The notes under the pieces are model-generated. The model saw only the letters and a list, made by a program, of their open reading frames with translations. It was not told the DNA's origin and did not search any database. From Coix lacryma-jobi var. lacryma-jobi (taxonomy: Eukaryota; Streptophyta; Magnoliopsida; Poales; Poaceae): a stretch of 64,000 bases of DNA. Below are positions 33,602 through 45,398 of the stretch, in pieces. The stretch spans positions 23,740,842-23,804,841 of the forward strand of contig CM019822.1 of the NCBI GenBank assembly GCA_009763385.1. The letters run 5' to 3'. The number at the start of each line of letters is the position of its first letter. Position 1 is the first letter of the stretch. The position numbers and the translations under genes were made by a program.

Positions 33602-34885
33602 CTACAAAGTATCGAGGAAGTCGGGGTAGTTCTTTGCTAAGAAGTCTTCGGATTCCCAGGTGGCTTCTTCTTCAGAGTGTTGGTTCCACTGGATCTTGTA
33701 CCATCTTGTGGTAGTTCTTCGGGTAACACGGTCCTTGGAATCCAACACACGAACTGGATACTCAGAGTACGATAGATCAGGTTCTAACTCAACACCTTCA
33801 ATTTCCACCACGTGTTCGGGTACTCGGAGACATTTCTTGAGTTGGGAGACGTGAAACACATTATGGACTGCAGAAAGATGATCGGGCAATCTTAGCTTGT
33901 AAGCTACCTTGCCACAACGATCCAGAATCTCAAAGGGACCAATATAGCGGGGTGCTAACTTTCCTTGACTCCAAAACGAGTAACCTTTAGTGGGTGAGAC
34001 CTTCAGGTACACATAATCCCCGATCTCGAACTGCAGAGGTCGACGTCTCTTGTCAGCATAACTTTTCTGTCGAGACTGTGCAATCTTCATGTTCTCTTGT
34101 TTGCTTGACTTTCTCTTCCATATCTTTTACTAGGTCAACTCCAAAGAATTCCCTTTCTCCAGGTTCAGACCAACTGAGAGGTGTACGACAACGGCGACCG
34201 TACAGCGCTTCAAAGGGTGCCATTTTGATGCTTTCTTGGTAACTGTTATTATATGAGAACTCTGCCAAGGGCAAACAGTCATCCCAAGTATCTGCGAAGG
34301 TGAGCACACATGCTCTCAACATATCTTCTAACACTTGGTTGACTCGCTCAGTTTGTCCATCCGTTTGTGGATGATATGCTGTGCTATGCAGTAGCTTGGT
34401 TCCAAGTGAGGTATGGAATGATCTCCAGAACTTTGCGACAAACTGAGTACCACGATCAGAGACAATGCTCTTGGGTATGCCATGGAGTTTCACTATGTGG
34501 TTCTTGTACAAAGTGGCATAAGTGGGGACGGTGTAACTGGTCTTCACTGGCAGGAAGTGAGCTTGCTTAGTGAGGCGATCCACGATCACCCAGATGGAAT
34601 CAAAACCTTTTGTGTCTTGGGTAGCCCATTGATAAAATCCATACTAATATCGTCCCATTTCCAAGCAGGTGCAGGTAAAGGTTGCAATTCTCCTCCGGGC
34701 TTCATGTGTACGGCTTTGACTTTCTGGCAGGTATCGCACTGAGCGACATACCGGGCGATCTCAATCTTCATCTTTGTCCACCAGAATTGCTGCTTCAAAT
34801 CCTGGTACATCTTGTTGCTGCCGGGGTGGATGGAGAATCTAGTCAAGTGTGCTTCATCAAGGATTAACTTTCTTAACTCAGGCAC
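33602..34885 (-). CDS. C pol end: integrase and chromodomain
   Basis: Zinc-binding region (HLTRFSIHPG, then CDTCQK near 34740). The integrase core has DRLTKQAHF, SDRGTQF and TDGQTERVNQ holding the D, D and E residues, followed by the GDYVYLKVSP and PRYIGPF motifs. The last ~55 residues (about 33605-33770) include YPVRVLDSKDRV and HSEEEATWESEDF, a chromodomain of the degenerate type found in Tekay elements, expected to bind modified histones and steer integration. Frame breaks near 34590 and 34090 split an otherwise open sequence. The stop is at 33602-33604. Confidence 0.85.
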
Positions 34886-34917
34886 TTTAGGAACTACTAA
34901 CCGATTCTTAAACCATA

Positions 34918-36551
34918 CTACTCCTGCACCATCGATCCTGAAACAATCAGCCTTTCCGGATTGGACCTTTTCGATGATGTGCTTGATTCCAGGGTTATCT
35001 TTTGTGCAGCGATGATCTGCTCTCTGATAGGGGTTTCCATTCTGATATTATTCAGAGTTCCTTGTGGAATCATTTCAATATTCAACTTTTCCAGCTCATA
35101 ACACAACAAAGAAGAATCATAGGGTTTCATCATCAGACAGTTGCAATATGACTTGCGACTGAGCGCATCGGCAACCACATTCGCCTTACCCGGATGGTAA
35201 TGCACTTCAAGATCATAGTCCTTAATTAACTCAAGCCATCTTCTCTGCCTCATATTCAGTTCCTCTTGAGTGAAGATATACTTCAGGCTTTTGTGATCAG
35301 TGTACACATTACAGGTACTGCCCAACAAATAATGACGCCAGATCTTCAAGGCATGCACTACTGCTGCTAACTCGAGATCATGAGTTGGGTAATTCTCTTC
35401 ATGTCGCTTAAGCTGTCGGGAGGCATAAGCGATCACTCGACCTTCTTGCATCAAAACACAGCCCAAACCAGTACCAGATGCATCACAGTAGACATCAAAG
35501 GGCTTCTCGATGTTCGGCTGGGCTAGCACTGGTGATGTAGTTAACAGTTTCTTCAGAGTTTGAAAGGCTTGCTCACAGGCTGGTGACCAGACAAACTTCA
35601 CAGAATTCTTTACTAACTCAGTGATAGGCTTGGCGATTCTTGAGAAATCTGGGATGAATCGACGATAATATCCTGCCATTCCCATAAAACTGCGGACTTG
35701 ATGAACAGTGGTAGGTGGCTTCCAATCCAGAATGTCTGCCACTTTACCAGGGTCAACTGACACACCTTCAGCGGAAAGGACATGACCAAGAAACTGTATC
35801 TGATCTAACCAGAACTCACATTTACTGAACTTGGCATACAGCTGATGTTCTCTGAGACGGGATAGAACGATACGAAGATGTTCGGCATGATCTTCAGGGT
35901 TTTTGAGTAGACAAGGATGTCGTCAATGAACACGACCACGAATTTATCAAGCTCTGGCATGAACACAGAGTTCATGAGGTACATGAAATGAGCAGGGGCA
36001 TTGGTCAAACCGAAGGACATGACCAAGTACTCATATAGGCCGTATCTGGTGGTGAAAGCTGTTTTAGGAATATCTTCAGGACGAATCTTTATTTGGTGGT
36101 AGCCGGATCTGAGATCGATCTTGGAGAATACTTTGGCTCCAGCTAACTGGTCAAAGAGAAGATCAATACGAGGCAAGGGATATTTATTTTTGATGGTGAC
36201 CTCATTGAGTGGGCGATAATCAATGCACATTCTGAGAGTCTTGTCTTTCTTCTTTACAAAGATTGCAGGACAGCCCCAAGGAGACGAGCTTGGGCGAATG
36301 AAACCCTTGTCCAACAAATCTTGTAATTGGATTTTTAGTTCTGCCAACTCTCTGGGAGGCATTCGATAAGCTCTGCGGGATATAGGAGCAGTCCCGGGCT
36401 TTAGCTCTATGGCAAACTCAACGTCACGGTCAGGAGGCAGACCAGGCAAATCCTCAGGAAAAACATCAGGGAATTCACAAACCACGGGGATGTCCCTGGT
36501 TTCCAGAACATAGGCGGTATTTATTTGAGTGGCTGCTGGTTTTTGAGGCAT
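34918..36551 (-). CDS. C pol: reverse transcriptase and RNase H
   Basis: The RT domain carries DYRPLNEVTIKNKYPLPRID, FSKIDLRSGYHQI and the catalytic VFIDDILVYS (about 35905-35945). The connection and RNase H follow, with SFMGMAGYYRRFIPDFS, DVYCDASGTGLGCVL, YTDHKSLKYIF and HYHPGKANVVADALSR. A frame change near 35880-35760 separates RT from RNase H, and another near 34920 separates RNase H from integrase. Apart from these, both blocks are open and every catalytic residue expected is present. The overlap with the gag-protease frame at 36521-36551 suggests another single-base shift rather than a programmed one. Confidence 0.88.
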
Positions 36552-38053
36552 TGAAGTTGGAGAAGGAGTTTGGAGGTACTGTTAGGAATGTCCACTCTCA
36601 CAACCCTATTCAAGATGTCGATCATGGCTTTATACTGACACATCCAATTCATGCCTAGGATGACATCTATCTCCTGAGCATGAAGCACTATCATGGTGGT
36701 GGGAAATACATGTTCCCCCAACATTACTGGTATACTGCGAACCACTTCCTTAGTACTTATACGCCCTCCAGGCGAAAATATGCAGAAACTTTCTTTTAAA
36801 TCCTCAATTGATATTTCATGCTTGATGACAAAAGTACGACTGATGAAGGAATGCGATGCACCAGAATCAAACAACACAACTGCAGGGTGATTGGCAACAG
36901 GAAACCTACCGATCATGACGGGCTCCCCTTCTGGTATATCGCTGACAGCGGTGTAGTAGACTTGCCCGTGCTTCTTGACAATCCTTGCCTTCTGGGCCTG
37001 TTGCTGCTGGGCACGGTGCTGCTGCTGCTGAGATCCTCCGGGATTCTTCTGAGCATTCTGAGCATACCTCTTGGGCTTTGGGCACTCACGAGACCAGTGA
37101 CCAAGCTGGCCGCAGTTGTAGCAGGGATGGTTGTAGGCGGTTTGTGGGGTGGTGATACGAACACCTGGGGCGTTCGGCTGTGTGGCACTTTGCTGGTTGG
37201 CATTATGGGTGGTGGCCGCGGTACGGACGACCACTTGCTGGTTGGGGTAAGGTAGACGATTGTGGTGGTGGCTGGGGTGATAGATGATTCTCTGGCGTTT
37301 GTGACCGCCAGAGAAGCTGCTTGACCCTGCTTTCTTCTTCTTCTTCTCTTCCTGGTACTGACGATTGCTTTCTTCAAAAGCAACAGCCCGGTCAACAACA
37401 TCGTGATAAGACCCAGTCAGGTTATTGGACAAGCTCTGCGGATCTTTGGGTGCAGTCCTCTAAGGAAACAATCCCTCTTCTTCTCATCTGTGTTGACATA
37501 CTCTGAGGCATACTGGCTGAGATGATTGAATTGACCCACATACTGCATGACTGTGGAGTCTTTCTGTTGGAGAGCCAGGAACTGATCAAGCTTCATTTTC
37601 ATTAATCCGGAAGGGATGTGATGAGCACGGAAAGCAGTGCGGAACTCCTCCCAGGTCAACTGATGACCTTCTGGCTGGGCAGCCAATAGATTAGCATACC
37701 AAGCACTTGCGGGACCACGAAGCTGCGGAAGCGAACCGGGGCTTCTGGATGTCGGTGCAGCGGAGAAGACCGAACTTCTGCTCCATAGTGCGGAGCCAAT
37801 CATCAGCTTCGAGGGGTTCATCGGCCTTGGTGAAGACCGGTGGACGAGTTTCGGTGAATTCCACATAGGTGGTCTCTTGGTTGATGTTGTGGCGACCACG
37901 GTGAAAGTTCTGCTGCCCTTGGTTTTGAGCCATCAGGTTAGCTGCGGCTGCCAAGGCTGCGATGGCATCTGCTAGCGTAGCTGGTACAGGTGGAGGGTTT
38001 GGAAGGCCAGTCTCCTGAGAACTTCCAGCTCCATTGCGAGTGTTCACAGGCAT
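36521..38053 (-). CDS. C gag, zinc knuckle and protease
   Basis: Begins MPVNTRNGAG at 38053. The gag core (about 37910-37450) has DDWLRTMEQKF, AWYANLLAAQPEGHQLTWEEF and YVGQFNHLSQYASEYV. The CCHC zinc knuckle CYNCGQLGHWSREC is near 37080-37125. The protease active site LFDSGASHSFIS is near 36840-36880. Glutamine-rich and basic linkers separate the parts. Frame breaks near 37740 and 37430 interrupt the reading. Upstream is the H3-like ORF, downstream is RT. Confidence 0.88.
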
Positions 38054-38294
38054 CTGTTAAGAAACTTGGAACTTAGCATTCATTGATAACTGACTGATAA
38101 CTTCATTGATACAAAGGTAGATGATGGGTACAGATGACTGACAGATAACCACAGACTGATAAAGGGAAAAGGTGTGAAAAGAAAGATACATGCCAGACTT
38201 GGCAACAGACAGACTAACGCCCCCAAACCTAGACTAAGGTTTTAGGTAAGCAGGTGGTACAGACACACGGGATCTCCATCCCCTAAAGACGGGT

Positions 38295-38900
38295 CTAGTC
38301 CTCATCGATGATGATCATGTCCTCGTCGTCATCTTCTTCCTCGAGGATGAGCTCAGGCTCAACCTCCTCCTCCTCGTCTTCAGCGTGGACGTCCTCAGCA
38401 GGTTCAATTTCTTCGTCCACGTCTGGCTCTTGTTCCACATCGGGTTCTTCCACTACTCCGTCCTCAGGGTCTTCCATAACCGGGGGAACCATGGGGTGGA
38501 GTTGGTCGTATAACTGATGTACTTCCTCATGAAGCATATCATTGAACTGTTCAATCTGAGCTGTGTACTGCTGCAATCCGTGGAGCTCGGCTCTGGTGAC
38601 GTCCTCGCGGGTCCAAGCATCATTGCGCTGCTCGATAGCGCGTACCGTGTTCCGGTTGGCCTGCTCCAGGGAAGCTCGTGCCTCATAAAACTCCAGGCGG
38701 GAAGGTAGAAGTCATGCTCCATGTTCTCTATCTCAGCCTTCAGATTCTTGATTTCCTCCTTCAGTTCTTGCGGGTGCGGCGGGGAAAGCGACGACCATTG
38801 GAAGATTCGGCAGTCTCTTCTCCAACGCGAGGTGCCAGCTGGTGGCGTGGCACACTTTGGGTCCAGTCGACTTGCGAGCAGTCAGCTTGATGAGGGCCAT
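38295..38900 (-). pseudogene. extra 5' ORF of C with a histone H3-like N-terminus and acidic tail
   Basis: Lies between the primer site and gag. The ATG at 38900 opens a protein starting MALIKLTARKSTGPK. Allowing a two-base shift near 38853, it continues PRHQLAP. Against the H3 tail (known family), positions 1, 4, 6-12, 14, 16, 17 and 19-21 match, including Lys4, Lys9 and Ser10. A basic stretch follows (RRFPRRTRK), then a helical, probably coiled-coil region (about 38770-38480) and a C-terminal block of ~45 mostly Asp/Glu residues, stop at 38295. Three or more frame shifts (near 38853, 38770, 38690) break this copy. The function is unknown. The H3 resemblance could reflect mimicry, capture or chance, but the length and the preserved Lys sites make chance less likely. 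Confidence 0.6.
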
Positions 38901-39218
38901 GTCTGGATAAGAGAAGATGGATGAGAAAGGCTAGCAAGAACAGGTAAAGGCATACTACCCCAACGAACTTAGAGAGGAAGAGGAAGTTAACTTAAGTGAT
39001 TATGACATGATGCATGAATCGTTCCTACGGAACAAAGCAATGCAATAAATAAATAAGGAACATAGGGCTTAAAACATGTTGTTCCACTAGCTAGTGTTGC
39101 CATATGAGAGACAAGATGAGAGAAGCAATTTGGACTCAAAATAGTCAAGTTTAGTTTGTTTGGACTCAAAAGGTCTTTTGAAGTTTTCGCAAAAACGAAC
39201 ACTGCAACGTTAAAGTGA

Positions 39219-39236
39219 GATGCTCCGATACCACTC
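39219..39236 (-). other. primer binding site of C
   Basis: Just inside the 5' LTR the minus strand reads GAGTGGTATCGGAGCATC. TGGTATCGGAGCA matches the initiator Met-tRNA primer sites (TGGTATCAGAGC type) of many plant gypsy elements, with one difference. Confidence 0.85.
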
Positions 39237-42200
39237 TGTGACGGAACGACCCTAATCCCATGGCCCACGTGTCCCTGTCAACCTCTGACAGCCGAACCCA
39301 TGTTCCATGTGATTAAGACTGTTCGCCACCGGGCTACATCAGTGCCCAATGTCCGCAGGATCATCTCACAATTCGGTTACAGCATTGCATACTTTTACAA
39401 ATAACATCGGAATAATGAGCGGAAGACTTAATAACATTAGTTTTACAAAGCAGGATCCAAAATAGAAATTAAGGTGCAGTTATTACAAACCAAGTTCTGA
39501 TAATAGAAATAGACATAGGCAACGTAGTGGGGAACAGCAAAGATACTTATAATCACCCAGCCCGAGGGTGTACAACTATTCTTCGGCCTCATCGGCCTCT
39601 TCCTGGACGATGGTCACGCAGGGGTGCAAGACACATCGGGGATTCTGTCATACCTGCAGCATGGGTAACAAACCCTGAGTACTGGGGTACTCAACAAGAC
39701 TTACCCGACTAAAGAAAAAGGGAGAAGACTCAGGAATGAGAGGCTTAGGGTAGTCAAGGTAAGGCTTAAGCAAGATCAAGTATTTTGCAGAAAAGCATCT
39801 TGTAAACCTTATTTTTATTTTTGGAAAGATTCAGTATTCCTCAATTCTTCATCGTTCATGATTCATTTTACATTTCAAAACATTCCTAGTTGAGAACCAC
39901 TCTCCGTTGACAGTCAGTGACCAAGTCTCCATAACCGAGGAGCAACGTTAATCCGGATAAATAATACTCAGCTGAGGATCCCTATCCACACTGCATATGT
40001 AGCACCCAAGCTTGCATATGCCAACTCGTCTACCACGATTCCTCCAAGATTGGACCCGGTCCTACGCCACCCGGAAGTACAGTACACCACTCCTTCCAGG
40101 TACGACGACCACGTGGGTACATGCTACTTCCGCCATCTCTCCACTCCCAGTGCGCGGTTGTCGGTCCCAATCAAGGATTTCTCGGAGCCAGAGCTTTCCG
40201 AAGTATGTGAATAGTTACAAGTCTTGACCAGCAGGCCCCCATACGGATGGTCCCTAATTTTCCAGCCAGAACTATACCTTGGTTATATCTCACCCAAGCG
40301 TAATAGTCCTGTCAGTTTTTCAACCCTGTCCCGGTCGGTGTCAACTGTTGAGTCCCGGACTACAACATGACGGCACCGTACGCTCGGACAACCTCTCCTC
40401 GCTATTGACTAGGTACGGATCAGATACCTAGCCAACAGCCGGGGAGTAAGACCAAATTCCCATAAACATTCCTTAAGTGATCACACTTTTGAAATTGGCA
40501 TTTTATTGCAAAGTCTAATTCAATAAGCATTGCTAAGCATTTTTCAAATACTTTTGAAAAGCAGGTATCGGGTGTATCAGTGGTCAAGGTGGATAGTGCA
40601 TCAGTTAGGATAACACACAACTCCTATAAACCTAATGCAATAATTTAACTCAAAAGCATTTAAGGAAATCATTTTATAAATTCAAGGAAAGGGTTAAATG
40701 CACCGGGGCTTGCCTTGAAGAGCAAAAAGGACGGGCTCGGGGTCGGCAGTGAAAGCGTCGGAGCTCGGGGTTACTTCGGGAGCAGGTTCGTCAGCGGCTG
40801 CTTCGACTTTGACGCCTTCTCCTTCGGTCACTATACGGATGCAAGGATGTATGCTTATGAGGATGCTGACATGAACAATAGGACAATTCTACTGTTTCTA
40901 GAGTACAATTTTTCGGCGCATAAGTAACTTCTAGAACAGACACGAAGTTACTTATCTTGTTCTCTAAGCAAAGTTAATCAATCTATTAAGCATCATTTAT
41001 CCGACCTAAACACAAAACAAGCATGGCATCACAAACATCATAGACCAAAAGGGTGGGGGTCTATGAACAGCAAACAATCCTAAAAGTCACTCACAGGGCA
41101 TACAACATGAACTCTATTTGATTTTCTATTTTCCTAATTATTTAAAAAGGTCATTTTATGCAGTTGCTCCAAAATTTACCCAATTAATCTCATAAGTTTA
41201 TTATGGTATAAATAGATGTCAAAACAAATTTCATAATTTTTGGAGGTCATTAAGGTGCTTAACAAAAATCAAACATTTAATTAACAAAAGGCGCTATTTA
41301 GCAAATTAAATAAATACCCAAAAATCAACTTGCTCCAAAAGGCCTCAAAATTTCACCAGAGACTAAACATGACATAACTAGCACATAAAAATTTATCTCA
41401 TGATTTTTGGAGCTACACATGATTTTCTAAAAATCTAAAACCATTCATTTCTTAATTAAAAGGGAGATTTTCATTTTCAAACTTTTGCACAAAGTCCAAG
41501 TTTCATATTTTTTCTAAAATACTACATGGTATAAAGAGTCTACCATAAAATTTTCAGAATTTTTGGAGCAACACAGAAAATCACACGAAAAGAAGAAAAA
41601 GGAACACTATTCACAACTTTCAAAAAAAAAAGAAAAGAGCACTGTGCTCTTCCTCGCAAGGCTCGGGCGAAACGGGAGGCTCGGGCGAATCGGAAGACAT
41701 GTGTTCGCCGAGGCCTGGCTCGAGCGAAGCGGGTTCGGGTGAAACGGGCTCGGGCGAGACGGAAGCGACTGCTTCGTCCGAGGCCTGGCTCGAAGGCTCG
41801 GGCGAGACGGAAGGCTCGGGCGAACCGCAGGCGAGGCGGACGGGGGGGCCGGCCGCTCGGGGCTCGCGCTGGGAAAGCCGAGGGTGGGGAAAGATTCGCG
41901 GGCTCACCGAGAGTCTGGTGGGAGGCTCGGCGAGGCGGTGCAGGGTCGGAGGAGGGAGCTCGACGGTGGTGGTGCTCCGGCGGAGCTCTCTGGCGGCGAG
42001 CGGCGTCCGGCGGCTCTGTCCACCAAAAGAGATCACCGAGGTGCGGTTAGAAGCGTACGGAGGTGAGGAAGAGAGGGCAGGGGTCGGAGGGACGGGAGGA
42101 GGAACACTCACGGCGGCGAATTCCTCTTCTTGCCGAAACGCGGCCGCTTGCCGGAGTCGGGGACGAAGCTCCCGCGCCGGCGATAGGAGGGCGGAGGGGT

Positions 42201-43319
42201 GAAATTGATTGCTCGGGAAGGTGGAGCAGCTCAAGGCGAAGGCAACGGCGGGCTCGACGGGGCTGGGGAGGTCCGGTGGTGCGGGGCGCCGTGGTGGCGG
42301 TAATGGCGGAACCCGGCGGCTTCTTATAGCCGCGGGCGGAGTTGGGGGGGTCCGGTTAGAAGGATGGGGAGCGTTCGGGCGACATTAATGGAGGTAGGGA
42401 ACACGGTAGGGCGGCTCGGTGCGGGCGGGAACGCGCGCGCGGCGGGGCGGCTTGCCGGCGGCCGGCAACTGCGCGCTGTCCGCGGCCGAGGGGAAAAAGG
42501 AAGAGGGTAGGGGATGAGCGAGGCGGCGGTAGGTAGGGGCCGAGAGGAAAGGCGAGCGCCAGAGCTTGGCCGCGCGCGGCACGGGCGCGGGTCAGCCGGG
42601 TCGGCAGGGGCGGCGAGGCTCGCGCGCGGCGCGGCGGCCTTGCCGGAGGCCGGGGCCCCCTGGCTTTAAAGTTCGTGCACAGTGACGATATTTAAAGCAA
42701 AACTTCCCCTTTCTGAAATTTTGAAATTACTCCCAAAACTTGAACTACACGAAGAAAACTCAAAACACCAAAGTTGCTTAAAATTTTGAGATCTACAACT
42801 TTGCCAATATAAACTTTTCTGAAACTCAAAAGTTTTTGAGATCCTTTGGAAAACCAAAAAAGGGACAAAATTTAAGCTTGGAGGAATTTGAAATTACTTC
42901 TGATTTTGTATTGAAACTTGAAAATCTGCAAACACCAAAGTTGTCCTCTTGACAAGATCTACAACTTTTCCAAAAGGACCAACCTCCAATTTTGAATAGT
43001 TTTTAAGTTAATAAAAGAGGGGTAAAAACCAGGGTTTGGAAATCAGGGTTTTTCAAAAGGGATTTAAATTCTATTTCTGATTTTTAACTTTGATCAACAC
43101 AACAAGTCATCAAGACACTAACTGAACAAGAAATTACACAAGACTAGGCACAGAGTTGAAATTACCATTTTGCCCTTTAGGAAGATTTGGGCTTTAGGGT
43201 TTTTGAAAAGAGATTGCTACACAAGTACTAAGCAAACATAAATGCAAGGCAAGAATGATTAATGACTAATGATGATGACATGTCAGGTTAATTACATCTT
43301 AAACACCAGAAGCGTTACA
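39237..43319 (-). repeat. 5' LTR of C
   Basis: 4083 bases, near-identical to 29454-33531. It contains the CTCGGGCG repeat array at about 41660-41830, a TATA box at about 42323 and a GC-rich leader. On the plus strand it starts TGTGACGGAACG and ends AGCGTTACA, before ACATT. Confidence 0.92.
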
Positions 43320-45214
43320 ACATTTTACCCAAAAATTCAACAAAAGGGCATGAAAAGTAGTCAAATAGGTTCAAACTAACCAAATTCCACATGTCCATAG
43401 ATTTTATTTGAATGCAGGATTTGGACCAATTTGGAGAATGGACCCACCAGGCGCGAGCCCACTCACCAGGGCCCATGGGCCCTAGTGGGGTGGCGGCCGC
43501 CACCCCTAGGTGGCGCCCCCCACCAAGGAGAGGCCCAAACTCTCCCCTGCCACGTCACTGATCCGTGTGACCACCCTAGGGCCAAATCTTAGCCCTTGGT
43601 CACTAGGTCGGTGGCATCGGAGGGCTAAGAAGAGATGTCACGTGGATCATGACCTAATTGCCCATGTGACGGTTATTTGGACATGCAACCGACCTTGGAA
43701 CTGCCTTGGAGGAGTACCTGGAGACCGTAGGATCAACGACGGTGCATCCAAGGGCCAGGGGGTGGCGGCCGCCACCTAGGCTGGCGCCCGCCACTAGGGT
43801 TTGCCCTAGGTCGGTTGGCTGCCCCCTATAAATACCCCCCTGTAGGTGTCACTTCATACCAAGCAAGGAAAGGAAGAAGAGCAAAAAGAGGAAAGCAAGG
43901 CTAAAGCTAGAGAGCTAATAGCTTAGGATTTAGCCAAGCTTAGGCAAGTAGGTATCTAGTAGAGCAAGGCATCTTTGCCTCATTGCCCTCGCGGAAGCGC
44001 TGCTCAAGGCTTTGCTCAAGAGTAGAAGCGTGCGAGTAATCGGTCCTGGAGTTGGGAAGAGTCTTCCTTCATCTCCAGTTCAGGTTTTGCTCTTGTAACT
44101 CAAGCACTTTACTATATTCTAGTTCATCATTTCAAGTATTACTTTATTCTACTTGCCAGTATTGAGTAGTATACTTGATTGATTGCTTGAGTACCTAGCC
44201 CTAGCTATCCTACATTTCAATTCACTTAGCCATAGTAGTTAATCTCTAGTGCGCTTAGTGTTTGATCTTTGCCAATAGGTTGCTTAGTTAGTTTAGTGTT
44301 TATCTTATTAAGTCAAGTATTTGCTCTGACGTCCGCAAGGGTGTCTCTATTCTAGGCCAGGGTAGAGATAGTTAGAATATAATTAGGCGTGGTGCTTAGT
44401 TATAGACTTACCTTTAGATACGGTTAGACCCTGGATAGCTGTGGTAGCAAGCAGGTGGTGACAGCCCTGTGCGCCTTGAATTCACCACGTAGTTGGTCTA
44501 GTTTAACAGTAAGGCTCGTTGTGCTAGCGTTCAACCTAAGTCAGTGGTAAAGGCTAGTACGCCTCGGTACTTGACAAGATAGGAATAAAACTATACTTAA
44601 CTTGTTGCTTATTTGCATTTGCCTATCTTGCTTCGTAGTTATCTAGGAGTAGTTGTTAGTTATTTGTTAGTTATATTAGTTATCCTTAGTTATCTTATTC
44701 CCCTTATCTACCTATCTATCCACCTTACCTTAACCATTTCATCATTACCTATCCACTCATAAATTCTTTCTAGCCTTTCATCTCCTCTCTTCTCTTCTCT
44801 CCTTTTCCCTTTCTTATTCTTCGACTCTCATCCCCTCCTTGACTCGACTCATACACCACCCTAGCCTTTCTTTGGGATCAAATAGATCGACACCTGGTAC
44901 TCCCAGGCAAAGTGCTACTACGATAGTTCTGTGCGCTTGCAGAATCTCCTCTAGGTAGATTGCAATCTCTCTAGCTAGCTCCTACTAGTGTCGGGATTGA
45001 CAACCCTATTTGACATTAGTAGATAGCTGCTTTAGCTTCACTCCTTTAGGTATAGTGAATGGACTTGCTACAAGCATTTCTGGCGCCGTTGCCAGGGATA
45101 GATTCCATAGTCTACTCCTAGTAACGACGTTAGCAAGTGTCAACAAGCATTTCTAGGCCATTACTGATGATAGTTGCCTAGCTCTATCTTTAGTGAAGTT
45201 AAGAACTACGAACA
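43320..45214 (+). repeat. remainder of the A 5' LTR
   Basis: Aligns with 55341-57237. It contains palindromic GGTGGCGGCCGCCACC-type motifs at about 43485-43530 and 43760-43795, and a pyrimidine-rich stretch at about 44690-44870. No gene. The end is placed at GAACA by comparison with the 3' LTR. Confidence 0.85.
43826..43835 (+). promoter_or_regulatory. TATA box in the A 5' LTR
   Basis: CTATAAATAC in a C-rich context. The 3' LTR has the same motif at 55853-55862. It is the likely promoter of element A. Confidence 0.65.
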
Positions 45215-45240
45215 AGCATTTCTGGCGCCGTTGCCGGGGA
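45081..45240 (+). repeat. three primer-site-like repeats at the A LTR/interior border
   Basis: TGGCGCCGTTGCCAGGGATA at 45081, a decayed copy at about 45154, and the probable true primer site TGGCGCCGTTGCCGGGGA at 45223-45240. All three follow AAGCATTTCT-like leads and are about 70 bases apart. The first two lie inside the LTR and recur in the 3' LTR (about 57105 and 57180). The third lies just outside it. Confidence 0.75.
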
Positions 45241-45398
45241 AGGCAATCGGTGTATCCTTCGAGTCCTTGCCGAATTTATCCTCGCTTAAGCTCCCGCTTA
45301 GCAAGTCCCATCTTTCCCCATTCTTTCTTTCCTTAGTCCTTATCTTTTTCCTTCATCTTCTTCAACTTCTTTCTTTCTTATCTCGTTCTACCTTCACG

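Larger units (their letters stand above)
29454..43319 (-). mobile_element. C: complete Tekay-type chromovirus (gypsy)
   Basis: 13.9 kb with target duplication ACATT on both sides (29449-29453, 43320-43324). On the minus strand the order is 5' LTR (39237-43319), primer site (39219-39236), an extra ORF with an H3-like N-terminus (38900-38295), gag (from 38053), protease, RT, RNase H, integrase, an apparent chromodomain (end 33602), polypurine tract (33532-33548) and 3' LTR (29454-33531). LTR lengths of 4078 and 4083 bases and close similarity mark a young insertion. A chromodomain and an initiator-Met primer site fit Tekay/Del. Most breaks in the coding region are single-base shifts. Confidence 0.92.

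Noticed and set aside
38308..38517. Poly-Ser/Thr frame on the plus strand
   Set aside because: Complement of the acidic tail of the minus-strand H3-like ORF.
38840..38900. A captured host histone H3 gene in C
   Set aside because: Only the tail-like N-terminus matches. There is no histone-fold sequence (no ALREI or LLIRKLPF-type motifs), and the rest is coiled coil and acidic.
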